Positions 8,520-16,433 of a stretch of DNA of 41,370 nucleotides are shown here, in pieces. Below the pieces are notes generated by a model. That model did not search any database. It saw only the letters and a program-made list of their open reading frames with translations, and was not told the DNA's origin. Location of the stretch: assembly GCF_018698455.1 (NCBI RefSeq), contig NZ_JABIOQ010000030.1, forward strand, positions 1 through 41,370, written 5' to 3'. How positions within the stretch are numbered: position 1 is the stretch's first letter; every line of letters starts with the position of its first letter. A program made the translations under genes and the position numbers. The stretch is from Sulfurimonas sp. (GTDB lineage: Bacteria; Campylobacterota; Campylobacteria; Campylobacterales; Sulfurimonadaceae).

Positions 8520-9799
8520 TAGCCTTAGTAATGTTTGTAGTAGCACTGCTTCTTTTACTGACGGGTATCCCCGTTGCATTTGCTTTTGGTGGTGTTGCGA
8601 TGATGTTTGCATTTATCGTTCCTGACTTAGGTTTTGATGTGTTTAATATTTTACCATTTAGAATTTATGGAATTATGAACAATACAACACTTATGGCAGT
8701 TCCACTGTTTATAATGATGGGTCTCATACTAGAAAAGTCAGGCATGGCAGAGAAACTCCTCATCTCAATGAGTAGTATGTTTAGAGGTGTTCGTGGTGGA
8801 CTTGGAGTGAGTGTTGTTTTAGTTGGAGCTATACTTGCAGCTTCAACAGGAATAGTCTCTGCCTCAGTCGTTATGATGAGTGTGATAGCACTTCCATTAA
8901 TGATAAACGCAGGCTATGATAAATCTCTAGCAAGTGGGACAGTAGCCGCTTCAGGAACACTAGGACAAATCATACCACCTTCTATTATTCTTATCATACT
9001 TGGTGATGTTATGAGTGTTAGTGTTGGTGACTTGTTTATGGGTGCCGTTTTACCAGGTATGACACTTGTAAGTCTTTATGTGACATATATCCTAATACGA
9101 GCTTATATTAAAAAAGAAGATGCCCCTACAATGCAACCGCTGGAGAACACTAACTTTATTGATTTATTAAAAGCCATTATTCCCCCTATTTTACTAATGG
9201 TGAGTGTTTTGGGAAGCATATTCGCGGGAATAGCTTCTCCTACGGAATCTGCCGCGTTTGGAGTACTGGGTGGTGTCTTACTTTCAGGCATGAACAAAAC
9301 TCTTAATTATGAAATGATAAAGTACGCTCTGTTTGAAACGATGAAACTCACGGGAATGATATTTATGATACTCATAGGTGCAACCGCGTTTAGCCTAGTT
9401 TTTAATGAACTTGGTGGAAGTGACATCATCTTAGAGTTTTTTAGTGAAGATATTGGCAATGTATGGGCTTTTATAGCACTTTCAATGCTGAGTATCTTTA
9501 TACTCGGTTTCTTCATCGACTTCATTGAAATAAGCTTCATTATAGTGCCTATACTTGTTCCAGTTATGGCCGCGTTTGGCATAGACCCCATATGGTTCGC
9601 AATTTTAATAGCAATGAATCTACAAGCATCATTTTTAACACCACCCTTTGGCCTTTCACTTTTCTTTCTAAAAGGTGCTGCAGGAAATAGTGTGAGTACA
9701 ATTCAAATTTATAAAGGTATAATCCCATTTATACTTTTACAACTTTTAGCACTAGGTTTGGTTATAGTTTTTCCAGATTTAGTTTTCGCATTTTTGTAG
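8516..9799 (+). CDS. dctM: TRAP transporter large permease (DctM family)
   Basis: The membrane-spanning transport subunit of a TRAP transporter, 427 residues with about 12 hydrophobic segments. Family motifs include GIPVAFAFGG near the N-terminus, ASTGIVSASVVMMSVIALP, SGTLGQIIPPSIILI and the C-terminal ASFLTPPFGLSLFFLKG. I place the start at 8516: GGAGG (8506-8510) sits 5 bases upstream and the ATG forms an ATGA overlap with the dctQ stop. An earlier in-frame ATG at 8504 would place that site inside the gene. The 3' third is duplicated downstream as a pseudogene (12620-12990). The substrate cannot be deduced without DctP. Confidence 0.9.
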   Translation: MIALVMFVVALLLLLTGIPVAFAFGGVAMMFAFIVPDLGFDVFNILPFRIYGIMNNTTLMAVPLFIMMGLILEKSGMAEKLLISMSSMFRGVRGGLGVSVVLVGAILAASTGIVSASVVMMSVIALPLMINAGYDKSLASGTVAASGTLGQIIPPSIILIILGDVMSVSVGDLFMGAVLPGMTLVSLYVTYILIRAYIKKEDAPTMQPLENTNFIDLLKAIIPPILLMVSVLGSIFAGIASPTESAAFGVLGGVLLSGMNKTLNYEMIKYALFETMKLTGMIFMILIGATAFSLVFNELGGSDIILEFFSEDIGNVWAFIALSMLSIFILGFFIDFIEISFIIVPILVPVMAAFGIDPIWFAILIAMNLQASFLTPPFGLSLFFLKGAAGNSVSTIQIYKGIIPFILLQLLALGLVIVFPDLVFAFL

Positions 9800-9911
9800 A
9801 ATTATGATAATAATTTTAGTAGAAGTAAAAAAAAGAAGTTGATGAGATGTATAAAAATAATAGTCCTAATAGGATTGGTATTTTATTAAAGTTTTCAATG
9901 TTCCCCACATC
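9428..9911 (+). repeat. direct repeat, upstream copy (dctM 3' end plus next-gene stub)
   Basis: Homologous to 12620-13056. The copy comprises the last third of intact dctM, its stop, a spacer, and a decayed stub of the thiamine-binding gene. Within the dctM part, by eye, 9428-9600 is about 87% identical to the partner and 9601-9799 about 98% (three differences). The spacer after the stop is much less conserved. The 2.7 kb between the two copies holds the DUF4384 and caspase genes. Confidence 0.9.
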
Positions 9912-9930
9912 AGCTAAAGCGTATTTTTAA
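9871..9930 (+). pseudogene. stub of the thiamine-binding (MTH1187-family) gene
   Basis: In one frame this reads ILLKFSMFPTSAKAYF and then stops (9928-9930). The first part matches VLLEFSMFPTSPDG at the start of the intact gene at 13016. An AGGAT matching the intact gene's RBS is still visible at 9871-9875, but the ATG is gone and homology ends at about 9911. It is the decayed 5' end of the neighbour gene, carried by the same duplication that copied the end of dctM, and shows that dctM and the thiamine-binding gene were once adjacent. Confidence 0.8.
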
Positions 9931-9975
9931 CACCTTATATTTTTTATGTTGTTAACTATAATTTTTAAATAAAAC

Positions 9976-10938
9976 TTATTTTCTGATTTTTATTTCATAT
10001 GTAGAAAATTTAAACTCATTAAGAAGTGAAATTAATTCATCAAAATTGTAATTCGATTCGTCCAATAAATTCTCGTCAACATTTTCAAACTTATGAAGTT
10101 TAATGGGTGTTGGAGAATAAAGTGCTACATACAGTTCTTTAATAGATTTATTATAAGGATTTACAATTTTAAAACTATCTTCATTTTTTATATTCGGAAA
10201 TAAAAATGATTTATCTGACTTTTTATTTGCTAATAGTAAGCCTACTTTACCACTGTGCTCAACATAAAGAATTGAGATAAATCCATTCTTCTTATGTGCT
10301 ATATTAAAAAACATATCATCATTTTCAATATATATGTTTTTATTTGGTTTTATTGAAATTAAGTTTGTATTTTGATTTGAAAATAGTTTATAAAAATTTT
10401 CAATATTAATTGGCAATAAAATATCTTTATACTTTAGTTGCCATAAATTATTTTTTCTAATAACTTTGTAATTTAGTTTTGCTTTTAGCTCTTTATTTAA
10501 CTCTTTTAATAATGAAGTATTTTTTAGATAATTATTTTGTGTTTCATTTTGAAGGTTGCTTGGTAGTAGCTTTTTTAATTTTACATCTAAAGGAGAATTG
10601 TCATATTTTGCAGCTACATACCAAATAGAGTTTTTTTGTTCAATTTTTATAAATTCAACACCACTTAAAACAGCTTTTGAATTTGTTTTTAAAGATAATG
10701 ATGAATTTGTTTTAACATTAACATTGTTATCTATCGTTGACATATCAAAGGATGTATCAACACTTACTGATAGTGTATTAGCTATATCAGCAAGAGCATT
10801 TTTTTTTGCTTCTTGTAAGTTTTTACTGATGCCATAACCTATAATGTCACAATTTTTATCATGTTTTATTTGGTAGAGCCATAATGGATTTGCAAACATG
10901 ATAAGAGGGGTGAAAATCACTAATAATATTTTTTTCAT
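9976..10938 (-). CDS. secreted LPP20-like / DUF4384 protein, caspase partner
   Basis: A 320-residue protein with a cleavable signal peptide (1-16, ending MFAN). Residues about 28-120 resemble the LPP20/SIMPL-type fold: GYGISKNLQEAKKNALADIA followed by V-rich strands and a segment ending VAAKYDN. Residues about 195-280 look like DUF4384: FFNIAHKKNGFISILYVEHS, then GKVGLLL and SFLFPN, the pattern of a beta-rich domain often found next to or fused with caspase-like proteases. It is divergent from the caspase lipoprotein gene, 202 bases apart, so the two are probably co-regulated and act together in the periplasm. Very AT-rich. Domain assignments are from pattern memory; the exact function is unknown. 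Confidence 0.7.
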   Translation of the reverse strand: MKKILLVIFTPLIMFANPLWLYQIKHDKNCDIIGYGISKNLQEAKKNALADIANTLSVSVDTSFDMSTIDNNVNVKTNSSLSLKTNSKAVLSGVEFIKIEQKNSIWYVAAKYDNSPLDVKLKKLLPSNLQNETQNNYLKNTSLLKELNKELKAKLNYKVIRKNNLWQLKYKDILLPINIENFYKLFSNQNTNLISIKPNKNIYIENDDMFFNIAHKKNGFISILYVEHSGKVGLLLANKKSDKSFLFPNIKNEDSFKIVNPYNKSIKELYVALYSPTPIKLHKFENVDENLLDESNYNFDELISLLNEFKFSTYEIKIRK

Positions 10939-10977
10939 TAATATAAAAGAACCTTTTTATTACAATAAATTGAGTGA

Positions 10978-10983
10978 ATTATA
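10978..10983 (-). promoter_or_regulatory. -10 element for the DUF4384 gene
   Basis: The minus strand reads TATAAT at 10983-10978, about 40 bases before the ATG at 10938, in a very AT-rich tract. An AAAAGG RBS-like site lies about 10 bases before the start. No clear -35 is seen, which is usual for this phylum. Confidence 0.5.
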
Positions 10984-11103
10984 TCAATCAAATATTCAAA
11001 CATACTTAAATTAGTATAAATAAAATATATTTTTTAGAGAGTCAAGTCTCTTATTTTTTAATAAGAAAGTAGAATTTACTAGTTAAATTTAAGATAGTTT
11101 TAT

Positions 11104-11109
11104 TAAAAT
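11104..11109 (+). promoter_or_regulatory. possible -10 element for the caspase gene
   Basis: TAAAAT lies 31 bases before the ATG at 11141, with TAAGGAAT as ribosome binding site about 6 bases before the start. Together with the minus-strand -10 at 10983-10978, the 202-base gap would be a back-to-back promoter region. No inverted repeat of note is seen in it. Confidence 0.4.
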
Positions 11110-11140
11110 GTCAAAGATTAATATTAAATAAGGAATCTTA

Positions 11141-12586
11141 ATGTTAAATATTAATGTTATCGGTACATTGTTTGTTCTTTTAGTTTTTTCAGGATGTTCT
11201 GTAAAAAATATTGATGCTTCGTTCAGTTATAAACCACAGAAAAAGATATCAGAGGATGTTAACAATAGAATAGCTTTTATCTCTAAATTTGAAGTAGACG
11301 ATACATATTTAGATGACTCCGGTGTTTCAGCTTTAAAGCTTTCTTTAGAAGAAACATTAAAAAGTAGCGGAATGTATTCAGCTGTTCAATACAACTATAA
11401 AAAATCTAATAAAAATACAGGTGTTGATGAATATCAATTTGTTATCAAACCAAGCTATACAAGAGACTTCAATTGGCTTATAAGCTGGCCTGGAGTTTAT
11501 CCTATGCCTGCATATTGGCCTTTACAGCAGTATCATTCTGATATTAGTTCCAGTGTCGAAATGATAGCTCTAATTGGCGGTAAAAAAATGACAAAAACTT
11601 TTACTGCAAATAAAGAAGTAGATGTTAGATTTTATGGATTTTTTAGAACATCCATTGTGGAAAAAAGCTTACAGCAAGTCATACGTAAAAATTTAAAGGA
11701 TTTTAAGAGCTATTTAGAAGGTGAAGCACGATTTGCAATTTTAGAAACTGCAAATAATCCAATTTATTATGCTGATAATAAATCGAATAAAAGTACAAGT
11801 ATCGGAAAGGCTAATGATATCAAGGGTATTATAAACCAATATGCTTTTAAGGAAACAAAAGCGAAAAATTTCGATTCATTTGCTTTGGTAATTGGTATTA
11901 ATGAGTATAAACAAAATACACCAGTTGAGTATGCTGATTTATCAGCAATGGCATTTAAAAGTCTAGCAGAAAAAACACTTGGCATCCCAAAAGAAAATAT
12001 TATTACTTTATTAAACGATGATGCTACATCCGGGCAGATAAAAGCAAAAATTGAACTTGTGAAAGAGTTGTCAGATGCTAAGGGAAACATTTATGTATAT
12101 TTTGCAGGACATGGTGTACCAGGAAAAGATGGGAATACCTATATGCTTCCAAATGATATGAGTGCTGATTCAATTCATCTAGAGCCAAACTTACAGCTGG
12201 ATAAGATTTATGCAAAACTTTCTAAATCAAATGCTAAAAATGTATTTGTTTTTATGGATAGTTGCTTTAGTGGTAAAGATGATAAAGGTGGATTACTTTA
12301 TAAAGGAGTAGCCCCAGTTCTGAGAACAAATAAGACTATAATTAGAGGTAATAAATTAACAGTTATTACGGCTGGCTCCTCTACTGACTTTGCAAATGAT
12401 TACAAAGAGAAGAAACAACGTCTGTTTACATATTACCTAATAAAAGAATTAGCTGCAGGTAAGAAAAATTTACAAAAAGTGTATTCAACTATAAAAGGTA
12501 AAGTAAAAAGAACTTCTTTGATGAAAGGTATTGGCTATAAGCAAGTACCTCAAATTTTTGGAAATAGCAGAACAAATCTATTTTAA
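11141..12586 (+). CDS. lipoprotein with C-terminal caspase-like (C14) protease domain
   Basis: A 481-residue predicted lipoprotein: the signal sequence ends in the lipobox VFSGC with Cys19. Residues about 40-200 form a domain I do not firmly recognise (IAFISKFEVDD, an aromatic/proline stretch WPGVYPMPAYWP at 116-127), possibly like the TolB/LptE-type alpha-beta domains of outer-membrane lipoproteins. Residues about 245-400 are a caspase p20-like domain: ALVIGINEYK (248-257), YFAGHG with catalytic His324, and FMDSCFSG with catalytic Cys375. Both dyad residues are intact, so it should be an active cysteine protease, facing the periplasm and membrane-tethered. It is divergent from the DUF4384 gene and sits within a duplicated segment of a housekeeping operon. 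Substrate and trigger are unknown. Confidence 0.85.
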   Translation: MLNINVIGTLFVLLVFSGCSVKNIDASFSYKPQKKISEDVNNRIAFISKFEVDDTYLDDSGVSALKLSLEETLKSSGMYSAVQYNYKKSNKNTGVDEYQFVIKPSYTRDFNWLISWPGVYPMPAYWPLQQYHSDISSSVEMIALIGGKKMTKTFTANKEVDVRFYGFFRTSIVEKSLQQVIRKNLKDFKSYLEGEARFAILETANNPIYYADNKSNKSTSIGKANDIKGIINQYAFKETKAKNFDSFALVIGINEYKQNTPVEYADLSAMAFKSLAEKTLGIPKENIITLLNDDATSGQIKAKIELVKELSDAKGNIYVYFAGHGVPGKDGNTYMLPNDMSADSIHLEPNLQLDKIYAKLSKSNAKNVFVFMDSCFSGKDDKGGLLYKGVAPVLRTNKTIIRGNKLTVITAGSSTDFANDYKEKKQRLFTYYLIKELAAGKKNLQKVYSTIKGKVKRTSLMKGIGYKQVPQIFGNSRTNLF

Positions 12587-12619
12587 AAAAAATCTTCTTT
12601 AATTTTCAAAGCTAAAGTA

Positions 12620-12990
12620 ATCTTAGAGTTTTTAGTAAAGATATAGGGAGTGTATGGGCTTTTATAGCTCTTTCAATGCTGAGTATTTCCATAGTCGGTT
12701 TCTTTATCGACTTCATTGAAATTAGCTTCATCATAGTACCTATACTTGTTCCAGTTATAGCAACTTTTGGTATAGACCCTATATGATTTGTAATTTTAAT
12801 AGCAATGAATCTACAAGCATCATTTTTAACACCACCCTTCGGCCTTTCACTTTTCTTTCTAAAAGGTGCTGCAGGAAATAGTGTGAGTACAATTCAAATT
12901 TATAAAGGTATAATCCCATTTATACTTTTACAACTTATAGCACTAGGTTTGGTTATAGTTTTTCCAGATTTAGTTTTCGCGTTTTTGTAA
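12620..12990 (+). pseudogene. 3' fragment of dctM, inactivated
   Basis: Homologous to the last ~123 codons of dctM. It lacks the first two thirds, has lost one T in a T-run near 12630 (frameshift), and has an in-frame TGA at 12784-12786 where the intact copy has TGG (Trp). From 12805 on the frame is open and nearly identical to intact dctM, which could be mistaken for a 61-residue gene; no function is expected. Confidence 0.92.
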
Positions 12991-13056
12991 TAATTTAAAT
13001 TAAAAGGATATCAATATGTTAAGTGTTTTATTAGAGTTTTCAATGTTCCCTACATC
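12620..13056 (+). repeat. direct repeat, downstream copy (dead dctM 3' end plus intact gene start)
   Basis: Partner of 9428-9911. It begins abruptly with dctM sequence after AGCTAAAG (12610-12617), runs through the dctM stop and into the first 14 codons of the thiamine-binding gene. Downstream of 13056 only this copy continues, so this is the original junction with the rest of the operon. Confidence 0.9.
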
Positions 13057-13342
13057 TCCAGATGGAAGAGAAGGTGGATCTGTTTCCAAGCAAGTTAGTA
13101 AGATTATAGATGCGATAGACAAGTCAGGAGTTCCATACCAACTTACTCCAATGGGTACAGTTATAGAAGCTCCAAATATGAGAGAAGCTCTTGATGTTAT
13201 CGCTCTTGCTTATGAGCAAGTGAGTGATTGTGAGAGAGTGTACTCTTCACTAAAGTTTGACATTCGTCAAAACTGTGAAAATAGACTCACATCTAAAATA
13301 GACTCAGTTGAAAAAGTTTTAGGTAGAAAAGTAAATCACTAA
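13016..13342 (+). CDS. thiamine-binding MTH1187-family protein (DUF77)
   Basis: A 108-residue protein of the MTH1187/YkoF-like family (PF01910), small ferredoxin-like domains that bind thiamine or related compounds, or act as unknown regulators. Family features are FSMFPTS at 8-14, the middle PYQLTPMGTVIEAP and the helical YEQVSDCERVYSSLKFDIR. RBS AAAGGATATCAAT precedes the ATG. It is followed after 12 bases by the HIT gene. Before the insertion it would have followed dctM directly, as the stub at 9871-9930 shows. The family assignment is good; the biochemical role is uncertain. Confidence 0.85.
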   Translation: MLSVLLEFSMFPTSPDGREGGSVSKQVSKIIDAIDKSGVPYQLTPMGTVIEAPNMREALDVIALAYEQVSDCERVYSSLKFDIRQNCENRLTSKIDSVEKVLGRKVNH

Positions 13343-13354
13343 AGAGGTTTAGAG

Positions 13355-13855
13355 ATGGAAGATATACTATACGCTCCTTGGCGCACACAATACATAACTG
13401 GAAAGAAGATAGAGGGATGTGTTTTTTGTCATATAAGTAAAGAAACAACGGCGGATAATACTCTGCATGTTCTTTACCGTGATGAGCACTGCTTTATGGT
13501 TATGAATAAGTACCCTTATACTCCTGGTCATTTTATGATTATCCCTCATACTCATACAGATAAACTCGAAGAGTTAAACGCAGAGACTTGGTTACGAATG
13601 TCAATGCTTGCTCAACAGGGTGTAAGACTTTTAAAAGAGGGTTTTGGAGCAGATGGCGTAAACATAGGAATGAACCTTGGTAAAGCAGGTGGAGCAGGGA
13701 TAGCAGAACATATTCATATGCATCTTGTACCGCGTTTTAACAGAGATACAAACTTTATGACAAGTATCGCTGATACACGTGTCTACTCAACTGACTTTCT
13801 TAAAATTTATGAGAAGATAAAGAGTTTAGTTCCTAAGTATATCAGTGTTTCTTAG
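13355..13855 (+). CDS. HIT-family nucleotide hydrolase/phosphorylase
   Basis: A 166-residue histidine-triad protein with the signature EHIHMHLVPR (His119, His121, His123), which carries out nucleotidyl transfer or hydrolysis on dinucleoside polyphosphates or nucleotide adducts. The N-terminal APWRTQYI and GCVFC (Cys22, Cys25) resemble the Ap4A-phosphorylase-like branch that binds a structural zinc. Cytoplasmic. Spaced 12 bases after the thiamine-binding gene and overlapped by the M23 peptidase gene, so part of one operon. The physiological substrate is unknown. Confidence 0.9.
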   Translation: MEDILYAPWRTQYITGKKIEGCVFCHISKETTADNTLHVLYRDEHCFMVMNKYPYTPGHFMIIPHTHTDKLEELNAETWLRMSMLAQQGVRLLKEGFGADGVNIGMNLGKAGGAGIAEHIHMHLVPRFNRDTNFMTSIADTRVYSTDFLKIYEKIKSLVPKYISVS

Positions 13856-15152
13856 ACTTTTTACACTTCTTTCTTTTTTTTTCTTCATACTTCAATCTCA
13901 GGAGTATCCAGAAATATTTAAAACCCTGGGAACTCCCCTCTATAAAGTCATACCAAAAATCAACTCTTTTTCAGATTTTAAGGGACTTCAATCGAGTGTT
14001 ACTTCTTTTACAAACAAAGCTTCCATATGTTTAAATAATGGGAGAAAAATAGATAAAGTCGAAGATAGAAAAGTGATTAAACTTCATTTAAAAGAACTAC
14101 GAAAACTTCAAAAAAGTTATGATTATATTATTCATTCTATACATAAAGAGATAGCAAAATCAATAAAAAATAATGATTATAAACTTTTTTGCAAACTAAC
14201 AAAGTATGAGATGAATGGACTGTTAGAAAATAAAAATATTCAAAATAAAGCTATAAAATTTTATACGAAGAATGCACATAAAAAAACTAATAAACTCTTA
14301 GAAAACAAGATAGAAATAAATAAACTTTTAGAGAGTTCATCACAAGAAATGTATAATGAAATTATACAATCATCTTATAACTCAAATTCAAAATCAAATA
14401 AGAAAAAAAGTGTTGGAATAATTGCATCACGCTCACAAAATATTATAACAGTTTCTCTCTACAATAAAAATAGTTACGATGTTACTATGCAAATAATACC
14501 TCAATATAAAAATATAAAACAGTTAGGAAATGTTGAAAAAGAAGTAGTGATAAAAGCAAATACAAACTTTCAATATGTACGGCTAAAAGTATTAGGTTCA
14601 GGAGCTTATTATGGTTATTCTTTTCACTGGATGATGGGTTCAAAAAATGCAAAACATAATGACAACTATATTTACAGACTCCCCTTTGCTAAAAATAGTG
14701 CTTATTTAGTCAGTCAGGGTTTTAATGGAACTAAAACACACAAGGGTAGTTCTCAGTACTCTGTAGACTTTGTAATGCCTATAGGTACTAAAGTATACTC
14801 TGCTAGAGCAGGTGTTGTAATAAAAACAAAATCTAACTCAAACAGAGGTGGTTATGACAAAAAGTTTGCGTCTTCTGGAAATTATGTGCGAGTTTTACAT
14901 GATGATGGAACCTTTGGGACATACTACCATTTAAAACAAAGAGGTGTTTTAGTTCACAAAGGACAAGTAATCCCTAGAGGTTTTGCAATAGGCTACTCTG
15001 GAAATACCGGTTACTCTAGTGGTCCACATCTTCACTTTTGCGTTTTTAAATCGATGAGTGCAAGAAAGATTCATACTATAAAGATTCGGTTTAATTCTGT
15101 CGATGGAGTAATAGAAGAACCTATGAAAGGGGAGTATTATAAGGCAAGATAA
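13845..15152 (+). CDS. secreted M23 (LytM-type) metallopeptidase
   Basis: A 435-residue exported peptidase expected to cut peptidoglycan cross-bridges. The start is GTG at 13845, overlapping the HIT gene by 11 bases; it yields a signal peptide (LFTLLSFFFFILQ). There is no convincing RBS, so translation probably depends on coupling. The first ~190 residues are Lys/Asn-rich and helical (likely coiled coil). The C-terminal M23 domain has the zinc ligands His299 and Asp308 (THKGSSQYSVDF) and the HxH motif His395/His397 (GPHLHF), with GTKVYSARAGVV and GNYVRVLHDDGT between. All ligands are present, so the enzyme should be active. Confidence 0.88.
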   Translation: MFLRLFTLLSFFFFILQSQEYPEIFKTLGTPLYKVIPKINSFSDFKGLQSSVTSFTNKASICLNNGRKIDKVEDRKVIKLHLKELRKLQKSYDYIIHSIHKEIAKSIKNNDYKLFCKLTKYEMNGLLENKNIQNKAIKFYTKNAHKKTNKLLENKIEINKLLESSSQEMYNEIIQSSYNSNSKSNKKKSVGIIASRSQNIITVSLYNKNSYDVTMQIIPQYKNIKQLGNVEKEVVIKANTNFQYVRLKVLGSGAYYGYSFHWMMGSKNAKHNDNYIYRLPFAKNSAYLVSQGFNGTKTHKGSSQYSVDFVMPIGTKVYSARAGVVIKTKSNSNRGGYDKKFASSGNYVRVLHDDGTFGTYYHLKQRGVLVHKGQVIPRGFAIGYSGNTGYSSGPHLHFCVFKSMSARKIHTIKIRFNSVDGVIEEPMKGEYYKAR

Positions 15153-15188
15153 TAAATATTATTTAACAGACTTTAAAGTAAAAAGAGC

Positions 15189-15194
15189 TATAAT
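15189..15194 (+). promoter_or_regulatory. -10 element for the sorAB operon
   Basis: A perfect TATAAT 42 bases before the sorA ATG, preceded by AT-rich sequence without an evident -35. The ribosome binding site AAGGA is at 15225-15229. Confidence 0.6.
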
Positions 15195-15235
15195 CGTTTT
15201 ATATTAATTTTACAAACTTTTGGTAAGGAATAACA

Positions 15236-16432
15236 ATGCAAAGAAGAGATTTTTTAAAAACATCTATAGCTACATCAGCAGCTATCATGGGAACTAGCCT
15301 CTCGGCTGGTGTTACTATGCAACCTATAACAGGACAAGAAGTATCTACGATGGCTTTTCCAGAAAAACGCCCTCTTATAACATACTCAGATAGACCACCA
15401 CTTTTAGAGTCACCTAGAAGTACTTTTACTTCGAGAGTAACTCCCAATGATGAATTTTTTGTAAGATGGCACCTTCCAGATATCCCAACTCATATTGATT
15501 TAGATTCATATACTATTAAAATTGATGGACTTGTAGAAAGAGAGTTAAACATTACTCTGAAGCAGCTTAGAGAAGATTTCGAACAAGTTGAAGTTGAAGC
15601 AGTACTTCAGTGTGGTGGAAATAGCCGTTCTGCATTTAAGCCAATTTGTGGTGGTATTCAGTGGGGTCATGGTGCTATGGGTTCAGCAGTTTGGAAAGGT
15701 GTGAGACTTAGTGACCTTTTAAATCGTGCTGGATTAAAAAAAGGCGCACACTGGATAGGTTTTAATGGTAAAGATAATGCTGCTTACTATGAGACTCCAA
15801 ACTTTATAAGAGAGCTAGAAATTGAAGAATTAAATGACCACGTGATTATAGCTTACGAGATGAATGGTGAAGATTTACCGTACTTAAATGGATTCCCACT
15901 GCGTTTAATCATTCCTGGTTATTACTCTGATAGTTGGGTTAAAATGTTAAGCAATATTACTGTAACACATGACTATAAATCACTCTTTTTTATGGATGTT
16001 GCTTATAGAGTTCCAGACAATGAAACAGAAAGTGAAACACCGCAAAACAAGTTTAAAAAGACGAAGCCTATTACTAATATGAATGTGAAATCTATCATAG
16101 GTTACCCTGAAACAGGTATGAAGGTTTATCATAATTCTCATGTTGTTGTTCGTGGTGTTGCATTTGATGACGGGCATGGAATACAAGATGTACTTATATC
16201 TACAGATGAAGGTAAGACATGGGAAAAATCTCTGCTTGCTCAAGAAGGTGGACGTTATGCTTATACTCAGTTTAGATTTACTTATAAGCCGACAAAGTAT
16301 GGAAAAGTGAATATTATGGCAAAGGCAGTAAATCGTTTAGGTGATGAGCAACCTTTAGCTGCAGATGTCTTATGGAACCATGGTGGATATAAATTTAACG
16401 GTATCGATATTGTAACTGTAGAGGTAGTTTAG
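15236..16432 (+). CDS. sorA: sulfite oxidase-type molybdenum enzyme, catalytic subunit (SorA-like)
   Basis: A 398-residue molybdopterin protein of the sulfite oxidase family. The N-terminus has a twin-arginine signal (QRRDFLKTS, 2-10), fitting export of a folded Moco protein. The Moco ligand cysteine is Cys126 in AVLQCGGNSRSAF, and the C-terminal dimerisation domain is present (VVVRGVAFDDG, ISTDEGKTWEKSL). It should oxidise sulfite to sulfate in the periplasm and pass electrons to the cytochrome encoded next. The cysteine motif CGGNSR is closer to what I remember of SoxC than to the CxGNRR of classical sulfite oxidases, so a SoxC-like sulfur dehydrogenase is the alternative. The small single-haem partner favours SorA. 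Confidence 0.82.
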   Translation: MQRRDFLKTSIATSAAIMGTSLSAGVTMQPITGQEVSTMAFPEKRPLITYSDRPPLLESPRSTFTSRVTPNDEFFVRWHLPDIPTHIDLDSYTIKIDGLVERELNITLKQLREDFEQVEVEAVLQCGGNSRSAFKPICGGIQWGHGAMGSAVWKGVRLSDLLNRAGLKKGAHWIGFNGKDNAAYYETPNFIRELEIEELNDHVIIAYEMNGEDLPYLNGFPLRLIIPGYYSDSWVKMLSNITVTHDYKSLFFMDVAYRVPDNETESETPQNKFKKTKPITNMNVKSIIGYPETGMKVYHNSHVVVRGVAFDDGHGIQDVLISTDEGKTWEKSLLAQEGGRYAYTQFRFTYKPTKYGKVNIMAKAVNRLGDEQPLAADVLWNHGGYKFNGIDIVTVEVV

Positions 16433-16433
16433 G

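Noticed and set aside
9914-12609. The caspase module as a classical transposon or prophage
   Set aside because: No transposase, integrase, phage gene or terminal inverted repeats are visible; only the flanking duplication and an 8-bp direct repeat.
12805-12990. A 61-residue open frame that looks like a small membrane gene
   Set aside because: It is the tail of the duplicated dctM fragment after an in-frame stop, nearly identical to the intact gene's last codons, with no RBS.
15199-15447. Minus-strand frame over the sorA start, as one example of many antisense frames
   Set aside because: It lies over a strongly supported gene and its own promoter, has no RBS, and its product has no protein-like pattern.
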